Of a stretch of DNA of 64,000 nucleotides, positions 37,066-47,339 are shown piece after piece (the stretch's first letter is position 1; the number at the start of each line of letters is the position of its first letter). Under the pieces are notes generated by a model, which had not been told where the DNA came from, did not search any database, and saw only the letters and a program-made list of their open reading frames with translations. Made by a program: the position numbers and the translations under genes. Source of the DNA: Pseudolysinimonas kribbensis (GTDB taxonomy: Bacteria; Actinomycetota; Actinomycetes; Actinomycetales; Microbacteriaceae); NCBI RefSeq assembly GCF_030161895.1, contig NZ_BSVB01000001.1:434001-498000 (forward strand), in the 5' to 3' direction.

Positions 37066-37847
37066 TCAGCCCTTCGGCACGAGCGGCGCCTTGATGACCT
37101 TGTACGGCGCCGCCTGCGCCACCGGCTTCACGATGATCTCGTCGAGGTTGACGTGGGCCGGCAGCTCGAGCGCGTGCACGATCACCTCCGCGATGTCGGC
37201 GGCGACGAGCGGGTTATCGACCCCGTCGTACACGCCGTCGGCACGGCGGCGGTCGCCCTTGAACCGCACGAGCGAGAAGTCGGTCTTGACCATGCCGGGC
37301 GCCACCTCGACGACCCGGATCGGCTCCCCCGCCAGCTCGAGCCGCAGCACCCGCATGAGCGCGTGCTGCGCGAACTTCGCCGCGTTGTAGCCGGCGCCGC
37401 CCTCGTACCCGATCGTGCCCGCGATCGAGGTGACGGCCAGGATGTCGGCGTGGCCGGGACGCCCGTCCTCGCCCGGTTCGCGCGCGGCCGCGCGGAGCGC
37501 CGGCAGCAGCGCCGCGATCATCCGCTGGGTTCCGAGCACGTTGGACTCGTACATCGCCCGCCAGTCGTCGACGTCCGCGTTCTCGACCGAGTCGAGGCCG
37601 AGCGCGCCCCGGCGTTGTTGACGAGCGCGTCGAGCCGTCCGCCGACGGCGGCGCGCACGGCATCCACCCCCGCCGGATCGGTCACGTCGGCGACCACCGG
37701 ACGCAGGCCGATCTCGTCGGCCAGAGCGGCGAGCCGGTCGGCGCGACGCGCGACGCCGATCACCTCCCACCCGTGGGCGGCGAGAAGTCTGGACGTAGCC
37801 TCCCCGATTCCCGAGCTGGCTCCCGTGACGACGACCGATCGAGGCAT
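37066..37847 (-). CDS. Short-chain dehydrogenase/reductase
   Basis: Classical SDR of 260 residues after restoration. The cofactor motif is VVTGASSGIGEATSRLL, with NNAG after the fourth strand, catalytic Ser in VTSIAGT and GYNAAKFAQ (Tyr-x3-Lys). The substrate is unknown. The frame breaks at 37607-37610 (CCCC for CCCCC; restores VNNAGGALGLDS). It starts at ATG 37847, 18 nt from the divergent membrane acyltransferase. Confidence 0.92.
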
Positions 37848-37865
37848 GGCCTCTACGTTAGGGGG

Positions 37866-38989
37866 ATGACCGACGCGGCCCCGGCCATCGAGCGTCCGGC
37901 TGCCCGCAGCACGCCCCGCGCCAAGGTGCGCGTGCCGTTCTGGGACAACGCGCGCTTCGTCACGGTCGCGCTCGTCGTCATGGGGCACGCCATCCAGCGC
38001 CAGACCTCCGACTCCGATGCGGCACTCGCGCTGTACCTGTTCGTGTACGCGTTCCACATGCCGGCGTTCGCGATCATCAGCGGCTACTTCTCGAAGGCAT
38101 CGCCGCCCTCCTCACGCCAGATCCTCAAGATCCTGAGCGACATCGTCGTGCCCTACGTGATCTTCCAGTCGATCTGGAGCGCCGTGCAGTGGATCGTCGA
38201 GGGCAACACGAACGTCGATCTCGCGCAGCCGCACTGGACGCTGTGGTTCCTGCTCTCGCTCGCGGTGTTCCGGATCCTGATGCCCTATCTCGTGCTGCTG
38301 CGCTTCCCGCTCGCGTGGGCGGTGATCCTCTCGGTCGCGGTGGGCTACTCCCCCGGCGTCGACTCGACGTTCTCGCTCGCGCGGACGGTCGGCATCCTGC
38401 CCTTCTTCGTGCTCGGCTGGCAGCTGCGGCAGTGGAAGGTCGCGGACTGGTGGATGCGGCTGCGGGTGGGCGTCTGGCCGATCCGGCTCGCCGCGCTGGC
38501 CGTCTTCGCGACCTGGGCGGCGGCCGTGATCGTCAACCTCGTGCCGTTCCGCAACCTCAGCGTGCACTGGTTCTTCTACGACGACTCCTACCAGGGGCTC
38601 GACGCGCAGCAGTGGTGGGCCGGCTTCGTGCGGCTCGGGCTGCTCGCGCTCACCACGATCCTGTGCGCCGCGTTCTTCGCTCTGATCCCGCGGCGCCAGA
38701 CGTTCTGGACCTCGTTCGGCCAGGCGACGATGTACGTCTACCTGCTGCACTCGTTCGTGCTCTACCCGATCCGCGAGTCGGGAGTGCTCAAGGACGACCA
38801 CGCGTCGGCGACCTGGTTGCTCACGATGGTCTTCGCCTCGATCGCCCTCGCGATCGCGTTGTCGAGCCCCTGATCCGCCGGGTCTTCCGCCCGCTCGTCG
38901 AGCCCAAGCCGCACTGGCTGTTCATCAAGCTCGACGAGCCGGCGGGACCCTCCCGGGTCGATCCGATGGGGTCCCGCCGCCCCCGCTAG
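37866..38989 (+). CDS. Membrane acyltransferase, COG3594/acyltransferase-3 type
   Basis: 374 residues after restoration, about ten predicted membrane helices. The start FWDNARFVTVALVVMGHAIQ, with an N-terminal His in helix 1, and AFHMPAFAIISGYF are typical of fucose 4-O-acetylase-like proteins that move acyl groups to envelope glycans. The target is unknown. The frame breaks at 38867-38870 (CCCC for CCCCC); without the extra C the protein would stop right there and lose its cytoplasmic tail (RRVFRPLVEPK). Confidence 0.85.
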
Positions 38990-38993
38990 CCGC

Positions 38994-40543
38994 CTACTCG
39001 TACCCGCGCGAGACCCGCCTGGGCAGCACGAACACCAGGGCGAAGGCCACGACCGCGAACACGGCGCTCGTGAACAGGGCCCACGCCGCGCCCGTGCCGA
39101 ACGCGTGGGCGACGTTGTGCTCGGCGATCGCCTTGAGCGCGGCCTTGAACGCGTCGGTGCCGGGGCCGTACTTGTGCACCGCGGCCTGCACCTGGTCGGC
39201 GGTCGGGCCGAGCGCCTTCTTGCCCGGGATGTTGCCGAACAGCACCGATCCGATGATCGCGATGCCGATCGCGGCCCCGATCCGCTGGGCGGTGCCGATG
39301 ACCCCGGATGCCGCCCCGGCCTCCGGGCGATCCACGGTCGCGACGATGAACTGCGCGTTCGGGGCGATGAACAGGCCGGAGCCGAAGCCCGCGACCAGCA
39401 ACGGTGCGAGCAGGTCCCAGTTGGTGATGTCCGCTGCGGGCACCCGCCACACGACGAGCCAGGTCGCGATGAGGCCGAGACTGACGAGCGCCGTCCCGAT
39501 GATCAGCACGGTGCGGCCGAGCCGGGCGGCCAGACGGTTCGACTGCGCGGCGCCGACGATGCTGCCGATCGCGAACGGGATCGAGACGAACCCCGACTCG
39601 AGCGCGGTGTGGCCGAGACCCGCCTGCCAGAACAGCGAGATCGTGAAGAAGATGCTCGTGAACGCGGCGAAGTAGACCAGGGCGAGGAGGACGCCCCCGA
39701 GAACGCCGGATGCGAGAACAGGTGCGGCGGCACGAGCGGTGTCGTGCGCTTGCGACGCGCGACGCCGACCTCCCAGAGCGCGAACAGCACGAGGAGCACG
39801 ACGCCGCCGGCGAGCGAGAGCCACGTCCAGAGCGGCCAGCCCTGATCCTGCCCCTGGATGAGCGGCACGAGGAGTGCCGTGAGCGCGCCGGCCACGAGCA
39901 CGAAGCCGACGAGGTCGATGCCGCGGGCCTCCCGGCCCTCGGCGCCGGATGGCAGCAGGAAGAGCGCCGCGACCAGCGCGATGACGCCGAAGGGCAGGTT
40001 GACGAAGAAGATCGAGCGCCATCCGGTCTCGTCGCCGAGCCACTGGATCAGCAGGCCTCCGACGATCGGGCCGAGCGCACTGGACACCCCGATGACGGCT
40101 CCCATGATGGCGAAGGCACGCCCGCGGACGCGGCCGGGGAACATGAGCTGGATGAGCGCCGTGACCGGCGGGAAGAAGATGCCGCCGGCCAGGCCCTGCA
40201 CCACGCGGGCCGTGATGAGCTCGCCGGAGGTCTGCGAGACGCCGGCGCCGAAGCTGGCGATCGTGAACAGGGCGATGCCGACGATGAACACGCCCTTGTG
40301 CCCGAAGCGGTCGCCGATGCGGCCGGCCGGGATGAGGGCGAGGCCGTAGGCGAGCGCGTAGCCCGACACGATCCACGAGAGGGTGGCCTCGTCGGCGTGG
40401 ATGCTGGTGCGGATGACCGGCAGCGCGACATTGACGATGGTGGTGTCGAGCAGGGCCATCGAGGTGCCGAGCAGCACCACGGCGAAGGCGAGCCAGGTGC
40501 GCCGGCTGACGGCGGGTGCCTGGGGAGGGGCGGTCTGGGTCAC
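38994..40543 (-). CDS. MFS multidrug exporter, EmrB/QacA (DHA2) family
   Basis: 516 residues after restoration, about 14 helices. Helix 1 reads LDTTIVNVALPVI (DHA2 motif D1), motif A is IPAGRIGDRFGHKG, and motif C-like ITARVVQGLAGG follows. It probably exports drugs or toxic metabolites with proton exchange. The frame breaks at 39694-39698 (CCCCC for CCCCCC; restores AFSGGVLLALVYF). Its GTG at 40543 overlaps the stop of the PadR gene by 4 nt, so the exporter is under PadR control. Confidence 0.93.
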
Positions 40544-41106
40544 GGGTGTTCCTCTCGGGACGAGCGGTCCTGGATGATCTCGGGCAGGTGGTCGATGGTG
40601 TCGCGCAGCCACTCGATGTCGGCGACGATGCGGGCCCGGCGGTGCCGCATCGCGTACTGCTCCGCGAGGTTGAGGTACTGCGAGATCGTGTCGAGGTGGG
40701 CCCGCTCGTCGGCCTCGAGAGCGACGAGCTTGGCGAGGCGGGCGTCGAGCAGCGAGCGCAGGTTGCCGAGCTTGTCGCCGGTCACGCGCGTGAAGGCCAG
40801 GTCGAACGGATCCGGGCGGAAGACGATCTCGCGCAGCGTGCCGATCAGCTGCGCGCCGAGCGAGATGCGCCCCTGCTCGGTGATCCGCCAGACCTGCCGC
40901 TCCGGGTATGCGCCCTCCCGCTCCGTCCGCACCGCCTCGATGAGCCCCTCCGCGGCGAGCCGCTTCAGCGCGCCGTAGAGACCGCCGACGGAGATGTCGG
41001 TCCACATGTCGATGTGCTCCTCCTCGGCGAGGAGACGCAGCTGGTGTCCATGCATCTCGCCGCGCTCGGAGAGCGCGCCGAGGATGAAGAGGCGGATGGA
41101 TGACAC
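40540..41106 (-). CDS. PadR-family transcriptional regulator
   Basis: 188 residues. The winged HTH is clear: RLFILGALSERGEMHGHQLRLLAEE, ISVGGLYGALKRLAAEGLIE, followed by the PadR helical dimerisation tail. GTG 41106 is chosen because a longer frame upstream is non-homologous and would run through the operator. A 28-bp palindrome directly abuts the start codon. It is likely a ligand-released repressor of itself and the MFS exporter downstream. Confidence 0.92.
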   Translation of the reverse strand: MSSIRLFILGALSERGEMHGHQLRLLAEEEHIDMWTDISVGGLYGALKRLAAEGLIEAVRTEREGAYPERQVWRITEQGRISLGAQLIGTLREIVFRPDPFDLAFTRVTGDKLGNLRSLLDARLAKLVALEADERAHLDTISQYLNLAEQYAMRHRRARIVADIEWLRDTIDHLPEIIQDRSSREEHP

Positions 41107-41133
41107 GCGACTACTCTCGCGAAAGTAGTCGCG
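41106..41133. promoter_or_regulatory. PadR operator
   Basis: Arms CGCGACTACT (41106-41115) and AGTAGTCGCG (41124-41133) are perfect, and the core TCGCGA is also symmetric, giving a 28-bp palindrome with one mismatched pair. It begins at the first base of the GTG start of padR and covers its -10 region. Confidence 0.85.
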
Positions 41134-41142
41134 TGCTGTCAA
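41113..41142 (-). promoter_or_regulatory. padR promoter
   Basis: On the minus strand, TTGACA (41142-41137), 18-nt spacer and GAGAGT (41118-41113), 6 nt before GTG. This implies a leaderless mRNA. The operator covers the spacer and -10. Confidence 0.5.
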
Positions 41143-41182
41143 GCGCGGAGACCGGGTCTGTGACGTCGTGTGTCGGGCTCGA

Positions 41183-41211
41183 TTGCCCGTCCCGACCGGG
41201 CTGTTTACATT
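41183..41211 (+). promoter_or_regulatory. metY promoter
   Basis: TTGCCC (41183-41188), 17-nt spacer and TACATT (41206-41211). The predicted leader is about 20-25 nt and holds the Shine-Dalgarno GAGGAGAGG before ATG 41240. Confidence 0.55.
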
Positions 41212-41239
41212 GGCACCCGAGACCCGAGGAGAGGACATC

Positions 41240-42559
41240 ATGGCCGACGACTGGAAGTTCGAGACCAAGCAGATTCACTCCGGTGCTGCACCGGACCCCG
41301 TGACCAACGCGCGCGCGACGCCCATCTACAAGACCACCGCGTACGTCTTCAACAGCGCCGAGCACGCCAAGAACCTGTTCGCGCTCGCCGAGTTCGGCAA
41401 CATCTACTCGCGCATCATGAACCCGACCAACGACGTCGCCGAGCAGCGCATCGCCGCGCTCGAGGGCGGCACCGCGGCGCTCACCACGGCATCCGGCTCG
41501 TCGGCGATCACCTACGCGGTGCTCAACATCGCCCAGTCCGGCGACCACATCGTCTCGTCGAGCTCGATCTACGGCGGCACGTACAACCTGTTCAAGTACA
41601 CGCTGCACAAGCTCGGCATCGAGGTCACCTTCGTCGAGGACCAGGACGACGCAGAGGAGTGGCGGGCCGCGATCCGGCCCAACACCAAGCTGCTGTTCGC
41701 CGAGACCATCGGCAACCCGAAGATCAACATCCTCGACATCGAGAAGGTCGCGGAGGTCGCCCACGCGGCCGACCTGCCCCTCATCGTCGACAACACCATC
41801 GCGACGCCGTACCTGATCCGCCCGTTCGAGTTCGGCGCCGACATCGTGGTGCACTCGGCGACCAAGTTCCTGAGCGGTCACGGCACGGTCATCGCCGGCG
41901 CGATCGTCGACGGCGGCAAGTTCCCGTGGTCGGAGCATGTCGACAAGTTCCCCGGTCTCACCGAGCCCGACCCGTCGTACCACGGCGCGTCGTACACGAC
42001 GGTGCTCGGCAATGGCATCGCCTACGTGATCAAGGCCCGCGTGCAGCTGCTGCGCGACACCGGTGCGGCGCTCTCGGCCGACAGCGCGTTCTCGCTCATC
42101 CAGGGCATCGAGACGCTGTCGCTGCGCATCGAGCGCCACGTGCAGAACACCCAGGCGATCGCGGAGTGGCTCGAGAACCACCCCGACGTGGCCTCGGTCA
42201 ACTACTCGGGGCTGCCGTCGAGCCCGTGGTACGCGAGCGCCAACAAGTACGCCCCGAAGGGCGTCGGCGCGGTGCTCTCCTTCGAGCTCAAGGGCGGGGT
42301 GGATGCCGGCCGCGCCCTCGTCGAGAACGTCACGCTGTTCAGCCACCTGGCCAACATCGGCGACGTGCGCTCGCTGATCATCCACCCGGCGTCGACGACG
42401 CACTCGCAGCTCACCCCCGAGCAGCAGCTCACGACCGGCGTCACCCCCGGCCTCGTGCGCCTCTCGGTCGGGCTCGAGAACATCGACGACCTGAAGGCGG
42501 ACCTCGAGGCGGGATTCGCTGCCGCACGCAGCGCGTCGGCCGCGAACGCCACGGCGTAA
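41240..42559 (+). CDS. metY: O-acetylhomoserine aminocarboxypropyltransferase (sulfhydrylase)
   Basis: PLP enzyme of the Cys/Met-metabolism family that makes homocysteine directly from O-acetylhomoserine and sulfide. 439 residues, intact. It starts [26 protein letters not shown]; the PLP lysine is in [13 protein letters not shown] (about Lys207); C-terminal [10 protein letters not shown] and [13 protein letters not shown] are typical. The 440-residue length and a long insertion before SYHGASY favour MetY over cystathionine gamma-synthase. It sits 89 nt upstream of metX on the same strand. Confidence 0.95.
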   Translation: MADDWKFETKQIHSGAAPDPVTNARATPIYKTTAYVFNSAEHAKNLFALAEFGNIYSRIMNPTNDVAEQRIAALEGGTAALTTASGSSAITYAVLNIAQSGDHIVSSSSIYGGTYNLFKYTLHKLGIEVTFVEDQDDAEEWRAAIRPNTKLLFAETIGNPKINILDIEKVAEVAHAADLPLIVDNTIATPYLIRPFEFGADIVVHSATKFLSGHGTVIAGAIVDGGKFPWSEHVDKFPGLTEPDPSYHGASYTTVLGNGIAYVIKARVQLLRDTGAALSADSAFSLIQGIETLSLRIERHVQNTQAIAEWLENHPDVASVNYSGLPSSPWYASANKYAPKGVGAVLSFELKGGVDAGRALVENVTLFSHLANIGDVRSLIIHPASTTHSQLTPEQQLTTGVTPGLVRLSVGLENIDDLKADLEAGFAAARSASAANATA

Positions 42560-42648
42560 CGCGTTCCCGCGAGCGGGTCGAGGAGCCGTAGGCGCTGCTC
42601 GGCCCGCTTCGTGCGTAATACCCGCGCCGCAGCCGGGAGAATGAGCAC

Positions 42649-43857
42649 GTGGACTGGCAGACCCCGGAGGACGCGGTCCCGTCGGCGTTCGTCACCAACG
42701 CCGACCGGCGCGCGCTGTCCGCGCTGCCGCCGGCGACCGGCGCGTGGCGGATCGGCGACCCGGTGGGCGACCGGAGATTCGCCGACCTCGGCGAGGTCGC
42801 ACTGGAACGCGGCGGCGCGGTCCCGTACGTGCAGCTCGCCTACGAGACCTGGGGGCAGTTGAACGCCGCCCGCGACAACGCGGTGCTCGTGCTGCACGCC
42901 CTCACCGGCGACAGCCACGTCGTGGGGCCGGCCGGCCCCGGCCACCCCACCGCCGGCTGGTGGTCGGGACTCGTGGGCGAGGGTCGCCCGCTCGACCCGG
43001 CCGACTGGTTCGTCGTCGCCCCCAACATGCTCGGCGGCTGCCAGGGGTCGACCGGTCCGGCCTCGATCGCTCCCGACGGCGAGGAGTGGGGCGCGCGGTT
43101 CCCGTACCTGACGATCCGGGATCAGGTTCAGGCGCAGCGGATGTTCGCCGACGTCCTCGGCATCGAGCGCTGGGCGCTCGTGATCGGCGGCTCGATGGGC
43201 GGGATGCAGGCCCTCGAGTGGGCGGTCGGGCATCCGGAGCGGGTCCAGCGGGTCGCGGTGCTCGCCGCTCCTCCCATCTCGAGCGCCGACCAGATCGCGC
43301 TCAACTCGGTGCAGAGCGAGGCGATCCGCATGGATCCGGGCTTCGACGGCGGCGCCTACTACGACGCCCCGGACGGCGCGGGACCGCACCGCGGACTGGG
43401 CCTCGCCCGCCGGATGGCGCTGTTGAACTACCGCTCCCCCACCGAGCTCAACGACCGGTTCGAGCGGTCGTGGCAGTCGGGGCTCAGCCCGCTCGGCGGC
43501 GGCGGCGTCTTCGCGGTGGAGAGCTACCTCGGATTCCACGGCAACAAGTTCACCCGGCGCTTCGACGCCAACAGCTACCTCTCGCTCGTCGACGCGATGA
43601 ACTCCCACGACGTCGGCCGCGACCGCGGCGGCGTCGCCGCCGCCCTCTCGCGCGCCACGGCCCGGGCCCTCGTGCTCGGCATCGACAGCGATCGGCTGTT
43701 CCCCGTGCCGGGTCAGCAGGTCATCGCGCGGCACCTTCCGGGCAACATCGACGGTGATGCACCGGTCGTCATCTCGTCGCCGTACGGGCACGACGCCTTC
43801 CTCATCGAGGACGAACTCGTCGGCGCCGAACTGCGACGTCTGCTCGACGAGAGCTGA
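42649..43857 (+). CDS. metX: Homoserine O-acetyltransferase
   Basis: Acetylates homoserine with acetyl-CoA, the first committed methionine step, supplying MetY. Alpha/beta-hydrolase fold: nucleophile in VIGGSMGGMQALEW (about Ser181), acid in LGIDSDRLFP (about residue 346), His in SPYGHDAFLIE (about 381). Length is 402 residues. GTG 42649 with GGGAGA upstream. The 3' end of metY and the gap contain a GAGCGGGTCGAGGAG stretch resembling the intergenic repeat at 8035. Confidence 0.95.
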   Translation: MDWQTPEDAVPSAFVTNADRRALSALPPATGAWRIGDPVGDRRFADLGEVALERGGAVPYVQLAYETWGQLNAARDNAVLVLHALTGDSHVVGPAGPGHPTAGWWSGLVGEGRPLDPADWFVVAPNMLGGCQGSTGPASIAPDGEEWGARFPYLTIRDQVQAQRMFADVLGIERWALVIGGSMGGMQALEWAVGHPERVQRVAVLAAPPISSADQIALNSVQSEAIRMDPGFDGGAYYDAPDGAGPHRGLGLARRMALLNYRSPTELNDRFERSWQSGLSPLGGGGVFAVESYLGFHGNKFTRRFDANSYLSLVDAMNSHDVGRDRGGVAAALSRATARALVLGIDSDRLFPVPGQQVIARHLPGNIDGDAPVVISSPYGHDAFLIEDELVGAELRRLLDES

Positions 43858-43913
43858 ACACGCGCGGGCAGCCGCCCCGTTCGGGTGCCCGGGTACGCCA
43901 GAATCGGTCTGTC

Positions 43914-45103
43914 ATGGACCTCATCGGCAAAGAGCGGGATCGTCTCCTGCAGCGCGCCGCCCGGGTCTGGGCGCTCAGCTTCACCTTCGTCTCGTTCGTG
44001 TGCATCGTGCTGCCGGGAGCGATCGACCGCGACACCCTGTTCGTCTGCCTGCCGCTGTACCTCGCGCTCGGGGTGTTCCAGATGCTCATGGGGTGGATGC
44101 GGCCGGTGCCGTGGGCGCTCCTGTCCGCTGCCGCCGGCATCGGCATCCTGGTCGTCGCCGCCCTCCTGCCGAGCGCGCCGCCGTCGGTCGCCGGCGAGTC
44201 GGCCCTGCTCGAACTGGGCGCCGCCGCCCTTCCGGCGATCGCGCTCGTGCTGCTGACCTCGTGGTGGCGGATCCTGCTGCTGATCGTCGCGTTCCTCGGC
44301 GTCGTCGTCGCGGTCGAGCTCGGCGTGCCCGAGCTCGGCACCGGCCTGCGCTCGGGGGCCCTCGTGGTCGTCGGCTGGGTGCTGGCCTCTCTCGTCGGCG
44401 CGTGGATCCTCGCCGCCGTCCCGCAGGCCGGCAAGCGCATCGCGAGCATCGGCCGCGCCCACCGCGCGGAGCGCCAGGCGAGCGAGCTCGAGGCGCAGCG
44501 CCGGCAGGGCGCCCGGCTGCTGCACGACACCGTGCTCGCGACCCTGACCCTGCTCGCCCACTCCGGCGTCGGGGTCTCGCCCGACGCCCTGCGTCAGCAG
44601 GCGAGCGAGGACGCCCAGCTGCTCCGGCAGCTGCGGCTCGGCGCCAACTCGAACGTGCCCGAGCGGGTCAGCACGACGACCTCCCCGTGCCCGTCGCCGA
44701 CGAGCCGGTGCTCGGCACCACCCTCGAGTCGGTGAAGCAGCGCTTCGGGCGCATGGGACTGCAGGTCAGCTGGCACGGTACCGGGCAGGTCCTACTGCCG
44801 AGCCACACGCTCGACGCGTTCCTCCTCGCGCTGGCCGAGTGCCTCGAGAACGTGCGCCGGCACTCGGGCGTGACCGAGGCCCACGTGACGATCACCGACG
44901 ACGACACGATCGTGCGCGCCCTCGTCACCGACGCCGGCGTCGGATTCGACATCGCCGACATCGATGAGGCCAAGCTCGGCTTCACCGAATCGGTGGTCGG
45001 CCGCCTGCGGGAGGTGGGCGGCAATGCGCGCCTGTTCTCCGCTCCGGGATCGGGCACGACCGTCGTGCTCGAGGTGCCGCGCACGGAGGTGAGCGCCTCG
45101 TGA
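43914..45103 (+). CDS. Sensor histidine kinase (HisKA_3/NarL-system type)
   Basis: 396 residues after restoration. About six N-terminal membrane helices span residues 15-175. The dimerisation/phosphoacceptor helix is RLLHDTVLATLTLLAHSG (His about 203), and the ATPase domain shows the N box ECLENVRRHSGVTEAHV, G1 DAGVGFD and GSGTTVVLEV. The frame breaks at 44665-44667 (GGG for GGGG; restores ERGQHDDLPVPVADEP). GTGA overlap (45100-45103) with the next gene. It forms a three-gene operon with a membrane protein and a LuxR-type regulator. Confidence 0.9.
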
Positions 45104-46379
45104 CCTTCTCGCAGCCCGAGGAGAACACCCTCGGCGCCATCGTCGGCAATGCGCGCCGCCGGGTGACGAACACGGCGCGCCGGATCGGCCGGGCGAGCGC
45201 CCACCGCGGAACGCTCGGCACGGCCTTCCTGGGGCTCGGGGCCGCCATCATCGTCGGACTGCGCGCCGTCTACGGGATCGGGTGGTTCGCGGCGCTCTGG
45301 GGCAGCTATCCGTTGCCCGCCTTCGCGGTCGCGGCCTGGCTCGTGCTGATCGCCGTCATCGTGCTCGCGGTCGTGGCGCTGCGGGCGATCGGCGATCAAC
45401 TGCCCGACTGGATGTTCGCGGTCTTCCTGTTCGGCGTCGCCGCGGCGACCGCCCTCGACATCACGGCGGTCTGGGATCTCCACGACATCGGCCGCAACGC
45501 CCAGGCGGGGCTGGCCGCCGGCATGGCGCTGCTGCTGCTCGTGGCGCAGCGCGGCCGGGCCGAGCTCGTGGTGTCGACGAGCGTGCTCGGCGTCGGCATC
45601 GCGATCGCCATGTTCCTCGACGCGCCGACCGACCGGCCGGTCGACGCCGCCTGGATCGCCCCCAGATCACCGGCCTCGCGATCGCCGTGCTCCCCACGAT
45701 CATCGGCGTGGTGGTGGTGGAGACCTTCCGGCGGCTCGTGCAGCTCGAACTCGACCGGGTGCTCGTGCAGAGCACCGTGCAGGCGCCGCGCTTCGCGGTC
45801 GGCATGCTCGCATCCGAGGAGCTGGCCCGTCTCGATCTCGCCGCCGAGGAGCTGCTGGTCTCGGTCGCCGACCGCAAGGTCGTGCTGCCGCTGATCCCCA
45901 AGAATGCGTCGATCGCGGCTCAGCTGGCGACCGAGCTGCGCCTGCACCTCATCGAGGGCCGGCGCGAGACCTGGCTCTACCACGCCGTCAGCGAGTCGGA
46001 GATGCTCGGCAAGTCGGTCACCCTCATCGACAAGTCCGCGCTGGCCGGGCTGCTCGACCCCTCCCAGCGCGATGGCCTGCTCTCGACCGCCTGGCTGCTC
46101 GTGAGCGAGAACCTCAAGCCGAGCCAGGGCCGATCGCTCACGATCCAGCTCGGGCCGGTGGCTCCGGGAGGCGAGGTGCCCGACCACAAGATCCTCGTGC
46201 CGATCACGATCACCTCCACGGGGATCGCTCGGAATCGTGTCGACTCGGGCGTCTGGGACGCCCTGAGCCGGGTCGGGCGTTACTCTGACTCCACCCAGGA
46301 CGCGAGCCTGCGCGTCGACATCCAGTGTCTGGTCGACAATCCCGCCGACCAGGAGATCCGCAGTGAGGAGCGATCGTGA
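45100..46379 (+). CDS. Membrane protein of a two-component operon, possible degenerate histidine kinase
   Basis: 426 residues after restoration. Six or so membrane helices (about 45-215) are followed by a cytoplasmic domain. Its segment STAWLLVSENLKPSQGRSLTI resembles a weakened N box of HATPase domains, but there is no phosphoacceptor His motif or glycine-rich G1/G2 loops. It could be an accessory or pseudokinase partner of the upstream kinase. The frame breaks at 45659-45663 (CCCCC for CCCCCC; restores AWIAPQITGLAIA). It overlaps both neighbours by 4 nt. Function is not recognised. Confidence 0.7.
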
Positions 46380-47035
46380 CACCCATCCGCGTCGCCATCG
46401 TCGATGACCACAAGATGCTTCTGGGTGCGCTCACGGAGTGGATCCGCAGCGCCGCGAGCGACATCTCCATGGTGGCCGCGGTCACCACCTGGCCGGAGCT
46501 GCTCACGCATCCGGAGTTCCCGGTCGACGTCGTGCTCCTCGACCTCGACCTCAAGGACAACATCCCGGTCGCGCTCAAGATCTCGACGCTGAAGACCACG
46601 GGCGTGCGCACGGTGCTCATGAGCACCTACTCGGAGCCGAACGTCGTTCGCGAGGCCCTCGCGGCCGGGGCGCTCGGCTACCTGGTCAAGAGCGAGGACG
46701 CGGTCATGATCGTCGAGGCGATCCGGGCGGCGTCGCAGGGCGAGAGCTTCATCTCCGCCGAACTCGACCTCGCGCTGAACGCGGGCGACATCGGCGGCGC
46801 GCCGAAGCTGAGCGCCCAGGAGCGCCGCGTGATGGCGTTGTACGGCGGCGGCGAGCCGGTCAAGTCGGTCGCCTACCAGCTCGGCATCTCCGAGGAGACC
46901 GCCAAGAGCTATCTCAAGCGGATCCGCGAGAAGTACCGCGTCGCGGGCATCGATGTCGGCACCAAGGTCGCGTTGCGCAAGCGCGCGATCCAGGACGGCA
47001 TCCTGATCCAGGACGCGCCCACCGGGGCGTTCTAG
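46376..47035 (+). CDS. Response regulator, NarL/FixJ family
   Basis: 219 residues. Receiver domain: VAIVDDHKMLLGAL (acidic pair), phosphorylatable Asp in VVLLDLDLKDN (about 53), LMSTYSE with the switch Ser/Thr, and GYLVKSED with the conserved Lys. C-terminal LuxR HTH: LSAQERRVMALYGGGEPVKSVAYQLGISEETAKSYLKRI. It is the output of the upstream kinase. Its TAG stop shares CTAG with the convergent thiamine-binding-like gene. Confidence 0.95.
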   Translation: MTPIRVAIVDDHKMLLGALTEWIRSAASDISMVAAVTTWPELLTHPEFPVDVVLLDLDLKDNIPVALKISTLKTTGVRTVLMSTYSEPNVVREALAAGALGYLVKSEDAVMIVEAIRAASQGESFISAELDLALNAGDIGGAPKLSAQERRVMALYGGGEPVKSVAYQLGISEETAKSYLKRIREKYRVAGIDVGTKVALRKRAIQDGILIQDAPTGAF

Positions 47036-47339
47036 GACTCCAGCGCGCGCTCGAGGCGCTCGACCTTGCCGGTGAGCTCGCCCGTGCGCCCCGGCCGGAT
47101 GTCGGCCTTCAGCACGAGCGACACGCGCGTGCCGTAGGCGCCCACGGCCTCGGTGGCGCGGCGGACGACGTCGAAGACCTCGTCCCACTCCCCTCGACCG
47201 TCGTGAACATCGCGTCGGTGCGGTTCGGCAGGCCCGACTCGCGGACGACCCGCACGGCTGCGGCCACCGCGTCGTGCACGGAGCCGTCCTCCTCGGCGGC
47301 GGGGCCGCCGGAGGGGGCGACGGAGAAGGCGACGAGCAT
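47032..47339 (-). CDS. Thiamine-binding/MTH1187-YkoF-type small protein (DUF77)
   Basis: 102 residues after restoration. Pattern [10 protein letters not shown] ... [47 protein letters not shown] ... [13 protein letters not shown] is that of the DUF77 ferredoxin-like fold family, some members of which bind thiamine. No TPP riboswitch or transporter is adjacent. The frame breaks at 47190-47193 (CCCC for CCCCC). ATG 47339 overlaps the stop of the preceding membrane gene (TGATG). Confidence 0.83.

Noticed and set aside
41134-41239. A SAM-type riboswitch upstream of metY
   Set aside because: The predicted leader after the TTGCCC/TACATT promoter is only about 20-25 nt, and no conserved riboswitch core could be traced in the 106-nt gap.
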